A stretch of DNA of 50,400 nucleotides from the NCBI GenBank assembly GCA_003225555.1, contig QIAM01000052.1:1-50400 (forward strand), in the 5' to 3' direction. The translations under genes were made by a program, and so were the position numbers. Source of the DNA: Acidobacteriota bacterium (lineage in GTDB: Bacteria > Acidobacteriota > Terriglobia > Terriglobales > Acidobacteriaceae). A model generated the notes under the pieces. That model did not search any database and was not told where the DNA came from. It saw only the letters and a program-made list of their open reading frames with translations. This document shows positions 40,692 through 50,104 of this stretch, one piece after another; within the stretch, counting starts at the first letter, position 1, and every line of letters begins with the position of its first letter.

Positions 40692-41560
40692 GCTAGCGAT
40701 CGCGATCCAGGGTAGTAGAGGGAGTAGGCCATGATCGCGTCTTTGAAGGCGTCCATGTGGCTGCGGTTGATTTCGGAGAAGCGGTCGTAGGCCTTGCGCT
40801 CGCGGTTGAAGAGTTGCAGCACGACCATGCCGCTGACGTGCTCCTGCAGGTAGGCATTGATGCGGGCGATGGCGGTGCGGATGCGGCGGTAGGAGTCACG
40901 CACCTTGTCGCGGAAAATTTTCGTCGAGTAGATGATCAACGGGAGCACGGCGAAGGTGATCAGCGCCAGCTTCCAGTTCATGCAGAGCATGATGCCGAGG
41001 ATTCCGGCGAGCACGAAGATGTCTTCGAAGATCGAGACTACGCCGGAGGTGAACATTTCGTTCAGGGCGTCGACGTCGGTGGTGACGCGGGTGACCAGGC
41101 GTCCGACGGGATTTTTGTCGTAGAACGCGATGTGCATGCGCTGCAGGTGCCGGAAAATCTGGCTGCGCAGGTCGAACATGACTTTCTGCCCGGTCCACTG
41201 CATGTAATAGGTCTGCAGAAATTCGAGCAAAAAGGTGAGGAGCAGCAGGCCGATGTAGATGGCGGAAATCTGCGCGATGCCGGTGAGCGGGTGCGGGCTG
41301 AGCCAACTCCACACCCCGGCGGTTGTGCCGCCCGTAGGCGCGAGGTAGCGGTCGATGGCGACTTTGGTGAGGTAGGGGCCGAGCACGTCGCAGAAGGATT
41401 TAAGAACGATGGAGACGAGCGCAATCACCACCTGCCAGCGATAGGGACGCAGGTAGGTGAGCAGACGCCGCATCAGGCGGCGGTCGTACGCTTTGCCGAG
41501 TACCTCTTCTTCCTGGGACATCGTTCGCTTGGGTGCCGGGCTGGACGGAGGAGACTGCAC
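40688..41560 (-). CDS. ABC exporter, N-terminal transmembrane half
   Basis: 290 aa holding about five helices of an MsbA-type domain: RRLLTYLRPYRWQVVIALVS, LLLTFLLEFLQTYYMQWTGQ, FRHLQRMHIAFYDKNPVGRL then VTRVTTDVDALNEMF, and NAYLQEHVSGMVVLQLFNRE. It ends GSRSLA after AYSLYYP, then TGA at 40688. In intact relatives YYP is followed by the last helix, here found in another frame (WIAIASVIWWGGK), and several residues seem absent at the junction. Either this is a deletion frameshift, or the halves are made separately through the GTGA overlap. The GTG at 41560 is the outer start; the ATG at 41521 may be used. Confidence 0.85.
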   Translation of the reverse strand: MQSPPSSPAPKRTMSQEEEVLGKAYDRRLMRRLLTYLRPYRWQVVIALVSIVLKSFCDVLGPYLTKVAIDRYLAPTGGTTAGVWSWLSPHPLTGIAQISAIYIGLLLLTFLLEFLQTYYMQWTGQKVMFDLRSQIFRHLQRMHIAFYDKNPVGRLVTRVTTDVDALNEMFTSGVVSIFEDIFVLAGILGIMLCMNWKLALITFAVLPLIIYSTKIFRDKVRDSYRRIRTAIARINAYLQEHVSGMVVLQLFNRERKAYDRFSEINRSHMDAFKDAIMAYSLYYPGSRSLA

Positions 41561-41632
41561 CGGACACTTTAAAAGATTACCTCAAATAGATGGCTGAGGC
41601 AGCGGGCAGGATGGAAAAGTTTGGGTCGTTCG

Positions 41633-41747
41633 AGTGGGGCGGACACTCTTGTCCGCCGCTCTTGAAGTTGTCTGCGGACCCGAATCAGCACTCAAGGGGG
41701 GAAAAAAAGTCAAAGGCAGCGGACAGGAGTGTCCGCTCCACACGCGC
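41633..41747. repeat. Inverted pair of REP-like elements upstream of hemW
   Basis: AGTGGGGCGGACACTCTTGT then CCGCCGC (about 41633-41660) and its reverse-strand relative GCGGACAGGAGTGTCCGC (about 41723-41741) face each other with ~60 bases between. The same element occurs at 26506 and 26729. Confidence 0.8.
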
Positions 41748-41768
41748 GCAGTGGGATAATCAAGCAAA

Positions 41769-42956
41769 GTGGCTTTAGGCGTCTACATCTCGGTGCCCTT
41801 CTGCCGTACCAAATGCAGCTACTGCAACTTTGCCTCGGATGTCTTCTCGAAGACTGTCTTCGAAACCTACGTCGCGCGAGTGCGTGCGGATGTTGAGCGT
41901 TCGCGACAGATCGTGGCGCAGATGGGTGGTAAGTTCGAGCACGAAGTCGATTCGATCTATCTGGGTGGCGGGACTCCGACGGTGCTTGATTCGGTACAGT
42001 TGGCGCGGATCTTTGACGCAGTGCGGGAACAGTTCGCCGTACGAGCCGAAGCCGAAGTTACAGTGGAATGTGCGCCGGGAACGCTCACGCCCGGCACGGT
42101 AGAGGGGTTGCTACGCTGTGGTGTGAACCGCGTCAGCCTGGGCGTGCAGTCGTTCGTGGATGTAGAGGCTGCGGCGGTGGGGCGTCTACACAGGCACCAG
42201 ACCGTTCTTGACGACATTGCCCGCCTGCGAGCGGCGGGGACTACGAATATCAACATTGATCTGCTTGCTGGGTTGCCGCACCAGACGGCGGAAAGCTGGG
42301 AAGCATCGCTAGTTGAAGCCGCTGCGACCGGTGTGCCCCATGTGAGTGTGTACATGCTCGAGGTTGATGAGGATTCACGGTTGGGTCGGGAACTCATCGC
42401 AGGAGGGACTCGCTATCACGCGCACTTCGTTCCGGATGACGAGTCTACGGCTGATTTCTATTTGGCGGCGTGTGAAAAGCTGGAGTCGGTGGGGATTGCG
42501 CAGTACGAAATCTCCAACTTCGCTCGGGATCGATTCCAGTCGCGGCATAATCTGAAGTATTGGAAACGTCAGCCTTATCTTGGGTTCGGGGTGGATGCGC
42601 ACTCGATGCTGATGTCGGCTGCTTCGGGTGCCGACGCTGTGCGATTCTCGACTGCGGATTCGTTGGAGAAGTATGTCTCGGGCGCCCCCTTGCTGCAGAC
42701 CGTGGTATCACGGCACGCGGCTTTGGAAGAGAGCTTCTTTCTTGGACTGCGGCTGACGGCTGGCGTTGACTTGCGAGATATGTCCCGTGGTTTCGGGGAG
42801 AAGGCGGTCGAGCTGTTCCAGGGGACGATTTCGGAGTTCGTCGACGGCGGGCTGATTGATCGGTGCGGGGATTCAGTCTGCCTGACGTCTCGAGGCAGAT
42901 TGCTTTCCAACGAAGTGTTCCAGAGTTTTATCTCTTCGGCGGATGTTTCAGCATGA
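41769..42956 (+). CDS. hemW: Radical-SAM heme chaperone HemW
   Basis: 395 aa from a GTG at 41769. VYISVPFCRTKCSYCNFASD carries the CxxxCxxC cluster for a 4Fe-4S centre with SAM, and the phenylalanine-for-tyrosine region of HemN is absent, so this is HemW rather than coproporphyrinogen dehydrogenase. SIYLGGGTPTVLD, NRVSLGVQSFVD, LLAGLPHQTAESWEASL and YEISNFARDRFQSRHNLKYW are family motifs in order; the HemN_C domain ends the protein. HemW binds heme and delivers it to respiratory proteins. It has no operon partner here; a REP pair lies directly upstream. Confidence 0.92.
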   Translation: MALGVYISVPFCRTKCSYCNFASDVFSKTVFETYVARVRADVERSRQIVAQMGGKFEHEVDSIYLGGGTPTVLDSVQLARIFDAVREQFAVRAEAEVTVECAPGTLTPGTVEGLLRCGVNRVSLGVQSFVDVEAAAVGRLHRHQTVLDDIARLRAAGTTNINIDLLAGLPHQTAESWEASLVEAAATGVPHVSVYMLEVDEDSRLGRELIAGGTRYHAHFVPDDESTADFYLAACEKLESVGIAQYEISNFARDRFQSRHNLKYWKRQPYLGFGVDAHSMLMSAASGADAVRFSTADSLEKYVSGAPLLQTVVSRHAALEESFFLGLRLTAGVDLRDMSRGFGEKAVELFQGTISEFVDGGLIDRCGDSVCLTSRGRLLSNEVFQSFISSADVSA

Positions 42957-43095
42957 GAGCCGGATGCGGCAAAAACCTCAAGGAATACCTCTGCCGCTTT
43001 AAGGCCGCGATCAATTTTGGGGCAGCCACGGCCCGGCGCCATCAGAAAGCTCGGCTGTTCCTGGCGCGAAAGTGCTGATGGATGAGAACTGACGG

Positions 43096-44529
43096 TTACC
43101 CGCGGCCCTTCTTCTTGATCTCGATATTCAGGCGGCGGATTTTCTGGTTGAGAGTCGAGAGCGGTACGTGGAAGCGCTCAGCGGCTTCAGTCTGGTTCCA
43201 GTTGCAGCGCTCGAGCATGTCGGTGATAATGCGACGCTCTACGTCTTCGACGATCTCAAACAGCGAGGAATCAGGGGGCGGGTCATGGAGGGCCGGGGAA
43301 TGTCCTCGTCCCATCATGGAGTCGGGAAGCAGATCTACGTTGATTTCAGCGCCGGAGGAGAGCACGACGGCGCGCTCGATAACATTCTCCAGCTCACGCA
43401 CGTTCCCCGGCCAGGAATAAACCATCAACGGACGCAGCGCTTCCGGGGTGATGTGCCGCACCGGGCGCTCGTTTTCTTCGGCGTACTTCTTCAGGAAAAA
43501 GTCGACGAGAAGAGGAATGTCTTCTTTGCGCTGGCGCAGTGGAGGCAGCTCGATGCTGATCACGTTCAGGCGGTAGAACAAATCTTCCCGGAAGCGGCCT
43601 TCGCGCACCATCTGGCGGAGGTCGACGTTGGTGGCGGCGATAATGCGCACGTCCACCTGGATTTCCTGGATGCCACCGAGATGCATGAACTTTCGATCCT
43701 GCAAGACGCGGAGAATCTTGGCCTGGGTCTCGAGGCCCATGGTGGCGATTTCGTCGAGGAAGAGGGTTCCCTTGTCGGCAACCTCAAAAAGGCCCTTCTT
43801 CGAGGCGATGGCGCTGGTGAATGCTCCCTTGACGTGTCCGAAGAGCGTGGACTCGAGCAGGTCGGTGGGCATGGAGCCTGTGTTCACTGGGACGAAGGGC
43901 TTGTCGCGGCGTGCAGAGTTCAGGTGAATCGCCTTGGCGATGACTTCTTTTCCGGTTCCGCTTTCTCCCTGAAGCAGCACCGTCGAACGACTGGTGGCCA
44001 CCTGAGCGACCAGGTCAAAAATCTTCAGCATGGGCTCGCTCTTGCCCACGATGTTTTCGAAGTTGTAGCGCTGCTTAAGGGCGCGCTTCAGTTGTACGTT
44101 TTCCTCTGCGGCACGACGCCATCCCACGGCAGCGCGTACATCGGCGAGGAGTTTCTCGTTGTCCCACGGTTTCTGAACGAAGTTTGCGGCCCCGGACTGC
44201 ATGGCGCGCACCGCATTTTCGACGGTGCCGTATGCGGTGATCATGATGACGGGGAGATGCGCATCGTGCGAGCGGATATCGGAGAGAATTTCCATTCCGC
44301 TGCGGCCGGGAAGAGCTAGGTCGAGCAGCACGAGATCGAAGGGGCGATCGCCGACGCGCTGCAGTCCTTCTTCGCCGGTGACAGCCGTCTCGACTTCGAA
44401 ATTCTCAAGTTCGAGCAAGGTTTGCAGGGATTCGCGAATCTCGGCCTCATCGTCAATGATGAGCACGGATCCTACAGGATCGGTGTTTCCGTGCAGCGTG
44501 CCGCGCGATATGACTGCTGCTTCAGACAT
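43096..44529 (-). CDS. NtrC-type sigma-54 response regulator
   Basis: 477 aa. The receiver domain has the acceptor Asp in LVLLDLALPG and the Lys in FVQKPWD. The AAA+ domain shows Walker A GESGTGKE, FLDEIATMGLETQAKILRVL and the sigma-54 contact loop as GAFTSA rather than the usual GAFTGA. A Fis-type helix-turn-helix (CNWNQTEAAERFHVPLSTLN) closes the protein. It activates sigma-54 promoters on phosphorylation. Gly to Ser in the loop is a known minor variant that may affect activity. Its start overlaps the upstream sensor kinase stop in ATGTCTGA, so the two are translationally coupled. Confidence 0.94.
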   Translation of the reverse strand: MSEAAVISRGTLHGNTDPVGSVLIIDDEAEIRESLQTLLELENFEVETAVTGEEGLQRVGDRPFDLVLLDLALPGRSGMEILSDIRSHDAHLPVIMITAYGTVENAVRAMQSGAANFVQKPWDNEKLLADVRAAVGWRRAAEENVQLKRALKQRYNFENIVGKSEPMLKIFDLVAQVATSRSTVLLQGESGTGKEVIAKAIHLNSARRDKPFVPVNTGSMPTDLLESTLFGHVKGAFTSAIASKKGLFEVADKGTLFLDEIATMGLETQAKILRVLQDRKFMHLGGIQEIQVDVRIIAATNVDLRQMVREGRFREDLFYRLNVISIELPPLRQRKEDIPLLVDFFLKKYAEENERPVRHITPEALRPLMVYSWPGNVRELENVIERAVVLSSGAEINVDLLPDSMMGRGHSPALHDPPPDSSLFEIVEDVERRIITDMLERCNWNQTEAAERFHVPLSTLNQKIRRLNIEIKKKGRG

Positions 44530-47446
44530 TGACTGCCTTCCTGCTCAGGGGAAAATCTAGCGCGAATGTGGTTCCGGAACCGGGATGACTTTCCACGCGA
44601 ATCTTGCCCGCGTGCTCCTGAATGATGCCGTAGGTCACCGAGAGGCCGAGGCCAGTTCCGCGGCTTTGTCCCTCGCGAGGCGTAGCTTTGGTGGTGAAGA
44701 ACGGATCGTAGATGCGCTGAATATGTTCCGGCGCAATCCCCGATCCAGTGTCGGAAACGCGGACGGAAACCAGCGCGCCATTGGTGGTTGCGACGCTCAA
44801 GGTTCCGCCGCCGGGCATGGCGTCTTTGGCATTCAGGAACAAGTTCAGGAACACTTGCTGCAATCGACCTGGGTTGCCTTGAATCGCTGAAATGGACGGA
44901 GTGAGTTCGTGATGCACCTGAATCTTTGCCGTCTTGAGTTGGTGCTCCAATAACGCGAGCGTATCAGTGATGACCTTGTTGACGTCGACGTCGGTGAATT
45001 CGGTGCCGCTGGTGCGCGAGAAGTTCAGCAGGTTGTTTACGATCTCGGAAGCACGGAAGGTCTGCCGCGTGATCTTCTCCAGTAAGCCCGACTTCTGCGG
45101 ATCACCCTGCAGTTGCTTGGCTAGCATCTGGGTGTAGGAAGAGATGACAGCAAGTGGGGTGTTCACCTCGTGCGCGACGCCGGCGGCCAGCAGTCCGATT
45201 GACGAAAGCTTATCCGCTTGTGACAGCTGGGCTTCGAGTTCGATGCGCTCGGTGATGTCGTCCATGATGACCAGGCGCCCAACGACTTCGAACTTCCGCG
45301 TCACCAGCGGAGCTACGGCTACATTGACCGTGCGCGTTTCCCCGGCGGGGGTCTTCAGCCGGAACTTATACAAGTTGTGAATGCCGATACTCTGCCGCAC
45401 CCGGTAGAACTCCTCCACGAATTCGGCGGGGAAGACTGTCTGCACCGACTGGGTCAGGGTTTGCCAGCGGGGCAAGGCGTACATGACTTCCATCTGCGCA
45501 TTCCAGCTCTCGATGCGGTCTTCCATGTCGAGCGCCATCACGCCGACGTTGATGGACTCGACGATGTTCTCGTTGAAGTCCTTCAGGCGCTCATATTCCG
45601 CAGCCTTCTGCTGGAGTGACGCGTAGAGCCGGCCATTCTGAATCGCGATACCGAGATATCCGCCCAGAGTTTCGAGCAATTCGACGTCTTCGCTGGAGAG
45701 GAAGTCTCCCTGGTTCGTCTTGCCGAGTCCAAGAACGGCAATCGTCTTCTGCTGGGCGCGGCAGGGGATGTAGTAATTCAGATCGAGCCGGGCGATGGTT
45801 TCCTGAGATTCGGGAGCTTCGCGTGGCACCTGGTGCGTGTTCTCGAAGAACAGGTGTCCAGCTTGCTCGGGGCGCGGGGCGCTCAGGAAAGTCAGATCGA
45901 GGTTGCTCGGAGGCATCATGCCGGAGCACTTGGACAGAATGAAGCGTTCCTGCTCTTCGCCCGTACGCAGGAAGATCGCGACCTTGTCGACAGCGAGCGT
46001 ACGCGACAGGCGATCCATGACCGACGTGAGCATGGCGTTCAGGTTCGTCTCCGAACTCAGTTCGCGGCCGAACTCGATCAATGTCCGGCGGTAGTCGTAG
46101 CGGGTGCGGTAGAAGAACTGGTCGACGCGATCCTGAATCCACTTGCGGACGGGATCAAACAACAGCGCGGTCACTACTACTGCCAGGATCAGACCCATCG
46201 GTCCCGTGCCGGGCTTCTGCATGTGCACCAATTCCGCGACGCCCGCGACCAGGGCGAAGTACATGCCCACGACCGCGGCGGCTGCGAGGGTGTAAACCAC
46301 GCCGCGCTTGAAGATCAGGTCCACATCCATCAGGCGGTAGCGGAAGATTGCGTAACCGAAAGTGAGCGGGAGCAGGCCCAACGAGAGGACTGACACCTTC
46401 ATCGCCGCCTGCGGCAGCCAGCCCATGAAATGCGGGAACACGTACGAGAGTACGTACAGCAGCGTGTAGGGAGCGATGGCGAGGATCGTGCCACGAGTTA
46501 CCCACTTCAACTGCTGGCGCAGGATGGTCGTGCTGACGCGCTGGTGGCTGTACCACAGAACTGCCGCGGCAAGGATGAAGTATGCGGCGCCGTACGAGAT
46601 GTCGATGCGATCCATGGCGCGGCTGAGTTGGCCAGTGGCCTCCAGGAATCGCATTGCGGCCAGACGGGTGGCCAGCAGCATTGCGCCCGGCACATAGATC
46701 AGAGTCAAAACCCAGGGATGCCTACGGACGAACTCCCGTTTTTCCGGGAAGGTCAGAACAAAATGCAGGAACAGCGCGGGCTGCAACACCCAGGCGACTA
46801 CGTTGCTCCAGTAGATTGTCCAATCGAAATCGTTCAACTTGCCGGTGTACTTGAAGGAATAGGCTACAAACGAAACCAGGCAGAAGACGTAGAAGTGCGT
46901 CGAGCCTGGAGCCGTCCAGCGACGTAGCAAAACGTAGAGGCCGATCCCGAGATAGATCAGAGCAATGAGCCGCAGCCAGTTGTTCAGGGAGCGGTCAGAC
47001 GGCGCCAGAATGACGCTTGAATCGAGGGGCACGGACTGGCGCACCAGAGAATATGCGGCCTTCGACCAGATGCCGGTACGGTAGAGTTGACGCTCCAGTC
47101 CGGAGGTATTCTTGATGTCCTGACCGTTTACTGAAACCAGCTGATCGCCGGGTTTGATTCCGGCCTTGGCTGCGGGCCCGTTGGGCTCGACTTCGTCCGC
47201 GACCAGTCGCCCGTTGCGCTCGACCCAGGCGACGCCATCGTCGGGAGCCGTAACCTTTCTTTCGGTTTGGAAATTGAAGCCGGCGAAGACCACTGCTGCC
47301 ACGGTCAGCAGAGACAGCAGGACGGCAACGAAACGCAGCTGGCTTTCCCGGTTCATGGGTTTCCGCAGCGGCCCCGAACCCCGGGGCCTGGCAGGGGTCG
47401 AATGTGCGCCCCGACTCTTCTCTTCTGTGAGCAACTTCGCTGCCAT
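44522..47446 (-). CDS. Multi-domain sensor histidine kinase with PDZ, GAF and PAS domains
   Basis: About 974 aa from the ATG at 47446; a start at 47485 is also open. Order: one N-terminal membrane helix (about 37-55), a PDZ domain (DEVEPNGPAAKAGIKPGDQL then VSVNGQDI), a multi-helix membrane region (about 155-435), a GAF domain (LAVDKVAIFLRTGEEQERF on), a PAS domain (SINVGVMALDMEDRIESWNA), HisKA with GVAHEVNTPLAVISSYTQML, and HATPase_c (N box LFLNAKDAMPGGG, G boxes VSDTGSGIAPEH and SRGTGLGLSVTYG). PDZ plus multi-helix input suggests a membrane or envelope signal. It is co-translated with the NtrC-type regulator. Confidence 0.93.
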   Translation of the reverse strand: MAAKLLTEEKSRGAHSTPARPRGSGPLRKPMNRESQLRFVAVLLSLLTVAAVVFAGFNFQTERKVTAPDDGVAWVERNGRLVADEVEPNGPAAKAGIKPGDQLVSVNGQDIKNTSGLERQLYRTGIWSKAAYSLVRQSVPLDSSVILAPSDRSLNNWLRLIALIYLGIGLYVLLRRWTAPGSTHFYVFCLVSFVAYSFKYTGKLNDFDWTIYWSNVVAWVLQPALFLHFVLTFPEKREFVRRHPWVLTLIYVPGAMLLATRLAAMRFLEATGQLSRAMDRIDISYGAAYFILAAAVLWYSHQRVSTTILRQQLKWVTRGTILAIAPYTLLYVLSYVFPHFMGWLPQAAMKVSVLSLGLLPLTFGYAIFRYRLMDVDLIFKRGVVYTLAAAAVVGMYFALVAGVAELVHMQKPGTGPMGLILAVVVTALLFDPVRKWIQDRVDQFFYRTRYDYRRTLIEFGRELSSETNLNAMLTSVMDRLSRTLAVDKVAIFLRTGEEQERFILSKCSGMMPPSNLDLTFLSAPRPEQAGHLFFENTHQVPREAPESQETIARLDLNYYIPCRAQQKTIAVLGLGKTNQGDFLSSEDVELLETLGGYLGIAIQNGRLYASLQQKAAEYERLKDFNENIVESINVGVMALDMEDRIESWNAQMEVMYALPRWQTLTQSVQTVFPAEFVEEFYRVRQSIGIHNLYKFRLKTPAGETRTVNVAVAPLVTRKFEVVGRLVIMDDITERIELEAQLSQADKLSSIGLLAAGVAHEVNTPLAVISSYTQMLAKQLQGDPQKSGLLEKITRQTFRASEIVNNLLNFSRTSGTEFTDVDVNKVITDTLALLEHQLKTAKIQVHHELTPSISAIQGNPGRLQQVFLNLFLNAKDAMPGGGTLSVATTNGALVSVRVSDTGSGIAPEHIQRIYDPFFTTKATPREGQSRGTGLGLSVTYGIIQEHAGKIRVESHPGSGTTFALDFPLSRKAVNV

Positions 47447-47681
47447 GTGAGAGTTCGTCTCCGTCTGGCTAAGTTGCGGAAACAAAACGGCTTCTCAAAT
47501 TATAGATGCTAATTCGAACACCTACTACGGCTTTTGGGAAGTTTCTGTGGGATTTTGTATCTGCTTTCCTTTGAGTTTCTTTAGGTTAGCGGGAATCGTG
47601 GAATTGGGATTACAACCCAAATACGACACTTCCAGATTCTGTTGCGAGTTCCTCGGGCTGGCAGTATCGACGTTGAGGCGC

Positions 47682-49064
47682 TTACCCTGCTTTCCGACCG
47701 TCGATATTCCCGGTTTCGTTGAGATTGTTGTCGTCGTCCCAGTCAAACGACAGAGCCCTGGCTGTAGTTTCTATCGGCTCTAGTTCCGGGATGTCCTCCG
47801 CCACCGAGGCGCCCAGCTCGCTGAACTTTCGAGCCGAGACTAAGACGCGGTTTTCCATTGAACCAATCGCCTTGTTATAGGCATCGACGGCGCGATCCAG
47901 GTTCGCACCGACAGAGGTGATATGGCCTGCAAGATTGCGCAGGCGATCGTGCAGTTCCCTGCCAAGAGCGCTGATCTGTTGTGCGTTGCGTCCGAGCTTT
48001 TCCTGGTTCCAGCCGTAATTGACGGCTTTCAGCAGCGCGATCAGCGTAGTCGGCGACGCAGGAATCACGCGATTCAGCACCCCGTGCTCAATCAATCCCG
48101 AATCTTGTTCCAAGGCTGCACTAAAAAATGTTTCGCCGGGAAGGAACATCACAACGAACTCGGGAGCGGCTTCAAACTGTTCCCAATAATTCTTGCCGGC
48201 CAGGATCTTCATGTGGTCACGAACCTGACGCGCGTGATCGGCCAGACACGCGAGGCGGGTCTTTTCATCGGTGGTCTCGAAGGAATCGAGAAAAGCTTGC
48301 AGCGGTGTCTTTGCGTCCACCACCACATTCTTTCCGCCGGGCAGCTTCACCACCAGGTCCGGACGCAATCTGCCGGAGTCGGTGTTGACGGTCTCCTGCT
48401 CGGCGAAGTCGCAATAGGAGAGCATGCCGGCGATCTCGACGACTCGGCGCAATTGAATCTCTCCCCAGCGCCCGCGCACGTTGGGAGTGCGCAGGGCCCG
48501 CACCAGATTTCCGGTCTCGGATTGCAGTTCTTTCTGCGTCGTTATCAGGGATTGCACCTGTGCGTGGAGATCGCCATAGGCCTTGCCCCGCGCTACCTCC
48601 ATCTGCTGAATCTGCGCATCGACTTTGCTGAGCGATTCGTGTACGGGCGCGACCATATCAGCCACGGCCTTCTGCCGGGCCTGGAGGTCTCCTTTGGCCT
48701 CGCTCTGAAATTTTTCCAGACTCGCTTTTGCCAGCTCCAGAAATGACAAGTTGTTGTTTTTCAATGCATCGGAGGCCATCGCCTTGAACGCATTGCGCAA
48801 TTCCTCACTAGCGCGCGTGACCAATTCGACCTTTTCGTTGCTGGTCTTCCGTTCCGATTCGAGGGTGGATTCCAGCCTAGCTTTACCGGCGACGAGTTCG
48901 GTCTGGAGCTGCAGAAGCCGTGCCAGTTCTGCCTTTGCGGCAACTAATTCCTTCTCTATCAGCAAGAACCGGGTCCTAAGACTGGCGTGCTGCGAACGCA
49001 GCACGAGCCAGGCAACAGCAATGCCAAACAACAGGCCAATAGCCCCACTGGTCACGAGTTCCAT
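47682..49064 (-). CDS. rmuC: RmuC family DNA recombination protein
   Basis: The ATG at 49064 opens ELVTSGAIGLLFGIAVAWLV, the usual N-terminal membrane anchor; upstream in-frame residues are not family-like. A long coiled coil (about 35-200, with alternating Leu/Glu/Lys) leads to the RmuC core: TPNVRGRWGEIQLRRVVEIA, RPDLVVKLPGGKNVVVDAKT, FVVMFLPGETFFSAALEQD and VIPASPTTLIALLKAVNYGW. The core has a PD-(D/E)XK-like site (DLVVKL...VDAKT). RmuC limits inversion at short repeats in E. coli, notable in such a repeat-rich genome. About 460 aa is typical. Nothing unusual in the frame. Confidence 0.93.
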   Translation of the reverse strand: MELVTSGAIGLLFGIAVAWLVLRSQHASLRTRFLLIEKELVAAKAELARLLQLQTELVAGKARLESTLESERKTSNEKVELVTRASEELRNAFKAMASDALKNNNLSFLELAKASLEKFQSEAKGDLQARQKAVADMVAPVHESLSKVDAQIQQMEVARGKAYGDLHAQVQSLITTQKELQSETGNLVRALRTPNVRGRWGEIQLRRVVEIAGMLSYCDFAEQETVNTDSGRLRPDLVVKLPGGKNVVVDAKTPLQAFLDSFETTDEKTRLACLADHARQVRDHMKILAGKNYWEQFEAAPEFVVMFLPGETFFSAALEQDSGLIEHGVLNRVIPASPTTLIALLKAVNYGWNQEKLGRNAQQISALGRELHDRLRNLAGHITSVGANLDRAVDAYNKAIGSMENRVLVSARKFSELGASVAEDIPELEPIETTARALSFDWDDDNNLNETGNIDGRKAG

Positions 49065-49210
49065 AGACGTAGGTAATTTCTCTGGCTGGATTCTAGCCCC
49101 TAGCCTAGCACCAGCGGCAAATTTGAGCCGGAACTGGCCTCTGCTGATCGGAAGTCGAGGCCGCAATTTTTGATCCTTCCCAGGGATCAAGGTGAGTAGG
49201 CACCAAGAGG

Positions 49211-50104
49211 ATGCTCAGAGCCCCCACTCGACTGTCGCTGGTGCTAGTGCTAGGCACGCTCTTGCCCGCGAGCAGCGCTGCAGGCGGAGAACAGCCGGCG
49301 GCCACGAAACCTGTCCAGCACGCGACGCTGAAGGCTGCCGCGGCATTGACTCCTGACATTCCGCTGCATGAGTACGACTGGGACGCGGAACAGCTGCTTC
49401 TGGAGTTGGCCAACCAGTCTCGGGCGCAAGCAGGAGCAGCTGCGCTGAAGTTGGACTCTGGACTTTCGCAGGCAGCGCGTGCCCACGCCTTCGCGATGTT
49501 TGAAGCGCGACAGATTTCCCACCGGTTTGAAGGCGAGCCCTCCCTTGCTCAACGGCTGGCGGCGACGACCAGCCTGCAGCTTGACCAGGATGGGGAGAAT
49601 GTCGCGTTCGATTTCGACGTCACGCAGGGACATCGGCATCTAATGCTTTCACCCCCGCATCGCGCGAACCTGCTGAACCGGGCCTACAACGTGGTCGGGC
49701 TGGGCGTGGTTCGTAGCGGTGACCGGCTTTACATTGTCCAAGACTTCGGCCATGCTCTCCCCCGCTATTCTGTGGCAGAAGTCAAAAATCGCGTGGCGGT
49801 GGCGGTGAACCGATTGCGCCGCCAGGGGAAGAAGACGGGCTTGCAGCGCCGCGATCTGCTGGATGCTGACGAGGCTGCATGCTCCATGGCCCAAGCGGAC
49901 ACGCTTGATACTTCGGCCGTCCATCAATTGGCGCAGAAGTTTACCGTTCTGACATTTACCAGTCTGAATCCTGATGCGCTGCCCGGCGGCGCGGAGCGCG
50001 CCATCACCGGCCCCAACTTGCGCAGCTTCTCGGTGGGAGGGTGTTACGCCCGCACTGAGACTTATCCTACGGGTGCGTATTGGGTGGTGCTGTCATTAGA
50101 CTGA
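49211..50104 (+). CDS. Secreted CAP/SCP-domain protein
   Basis: 297 aa. A signal peptide (about 1-24, LSLVLVLGTLLPASSAA) exports it. The CAP domain spans about 60-190: LLLELANQSRAQAGAAALKL, LSQAARAHAFAMFEARQISH, GENVAFDFD and HRHLMLSPPHRANLLNRAYN then VVGLGVVRSGDRLYIVQDFG, the usual order and residues of bacterial SCP-like proteins. The C-terminal third is a second beta domain with one Cys pair candidate (CSMAQAD and GGCYAR). Function is unknown; bacterial CAP proteins are envelope or extracellular. The stop codon is the first base of the right arm of the inverted repeat. Confidence 0.9.
   Translation: MLRAPTRLSLVLVLGTLLPASSAAGGEQPAATKPVQHATLKAAAALTPDIPLHEYDWDAEQLLLELANQSRAQAGAAALKLDSGLSQAARAHAFAMFEARQISHRFEGEPSLAQRLAATTSLQLDQDGENVAFDFDVTQGHRHLMLSPPHRANLLNRAYNVVGLGVVRSGDRLYIVQDFGHALPRYSVAEVKNRVAVAVNRLRRQGKKTGLQRRDLLDADEAACSMAQADTLDTSAVHQLAQKFTVLTFTSLNPDALPGGAERAITGPNLRSFSVGGCYARTETYPTGAYWVVLSLD

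Noticed and set aside
9300..41760. Possible CRISPR array from repeated palindromes
   Set aside because: Repeats are dispersed singly or in pairs without regular spacers, and no cas gene is present.
43168..44319. 383-aa plus-strand ORF opposite the response regulator
   Set aside because: Antisense shadow of a gene with complete receiver, AAA+ and Fis motifs.
47525..47746. 73-aa minus-strand ORF overlapping the rmuC 3' end
   Set aside because: Thr/Asn-rich without features; overlaps rmuC in another frame and lacks a ribosome-binding site.
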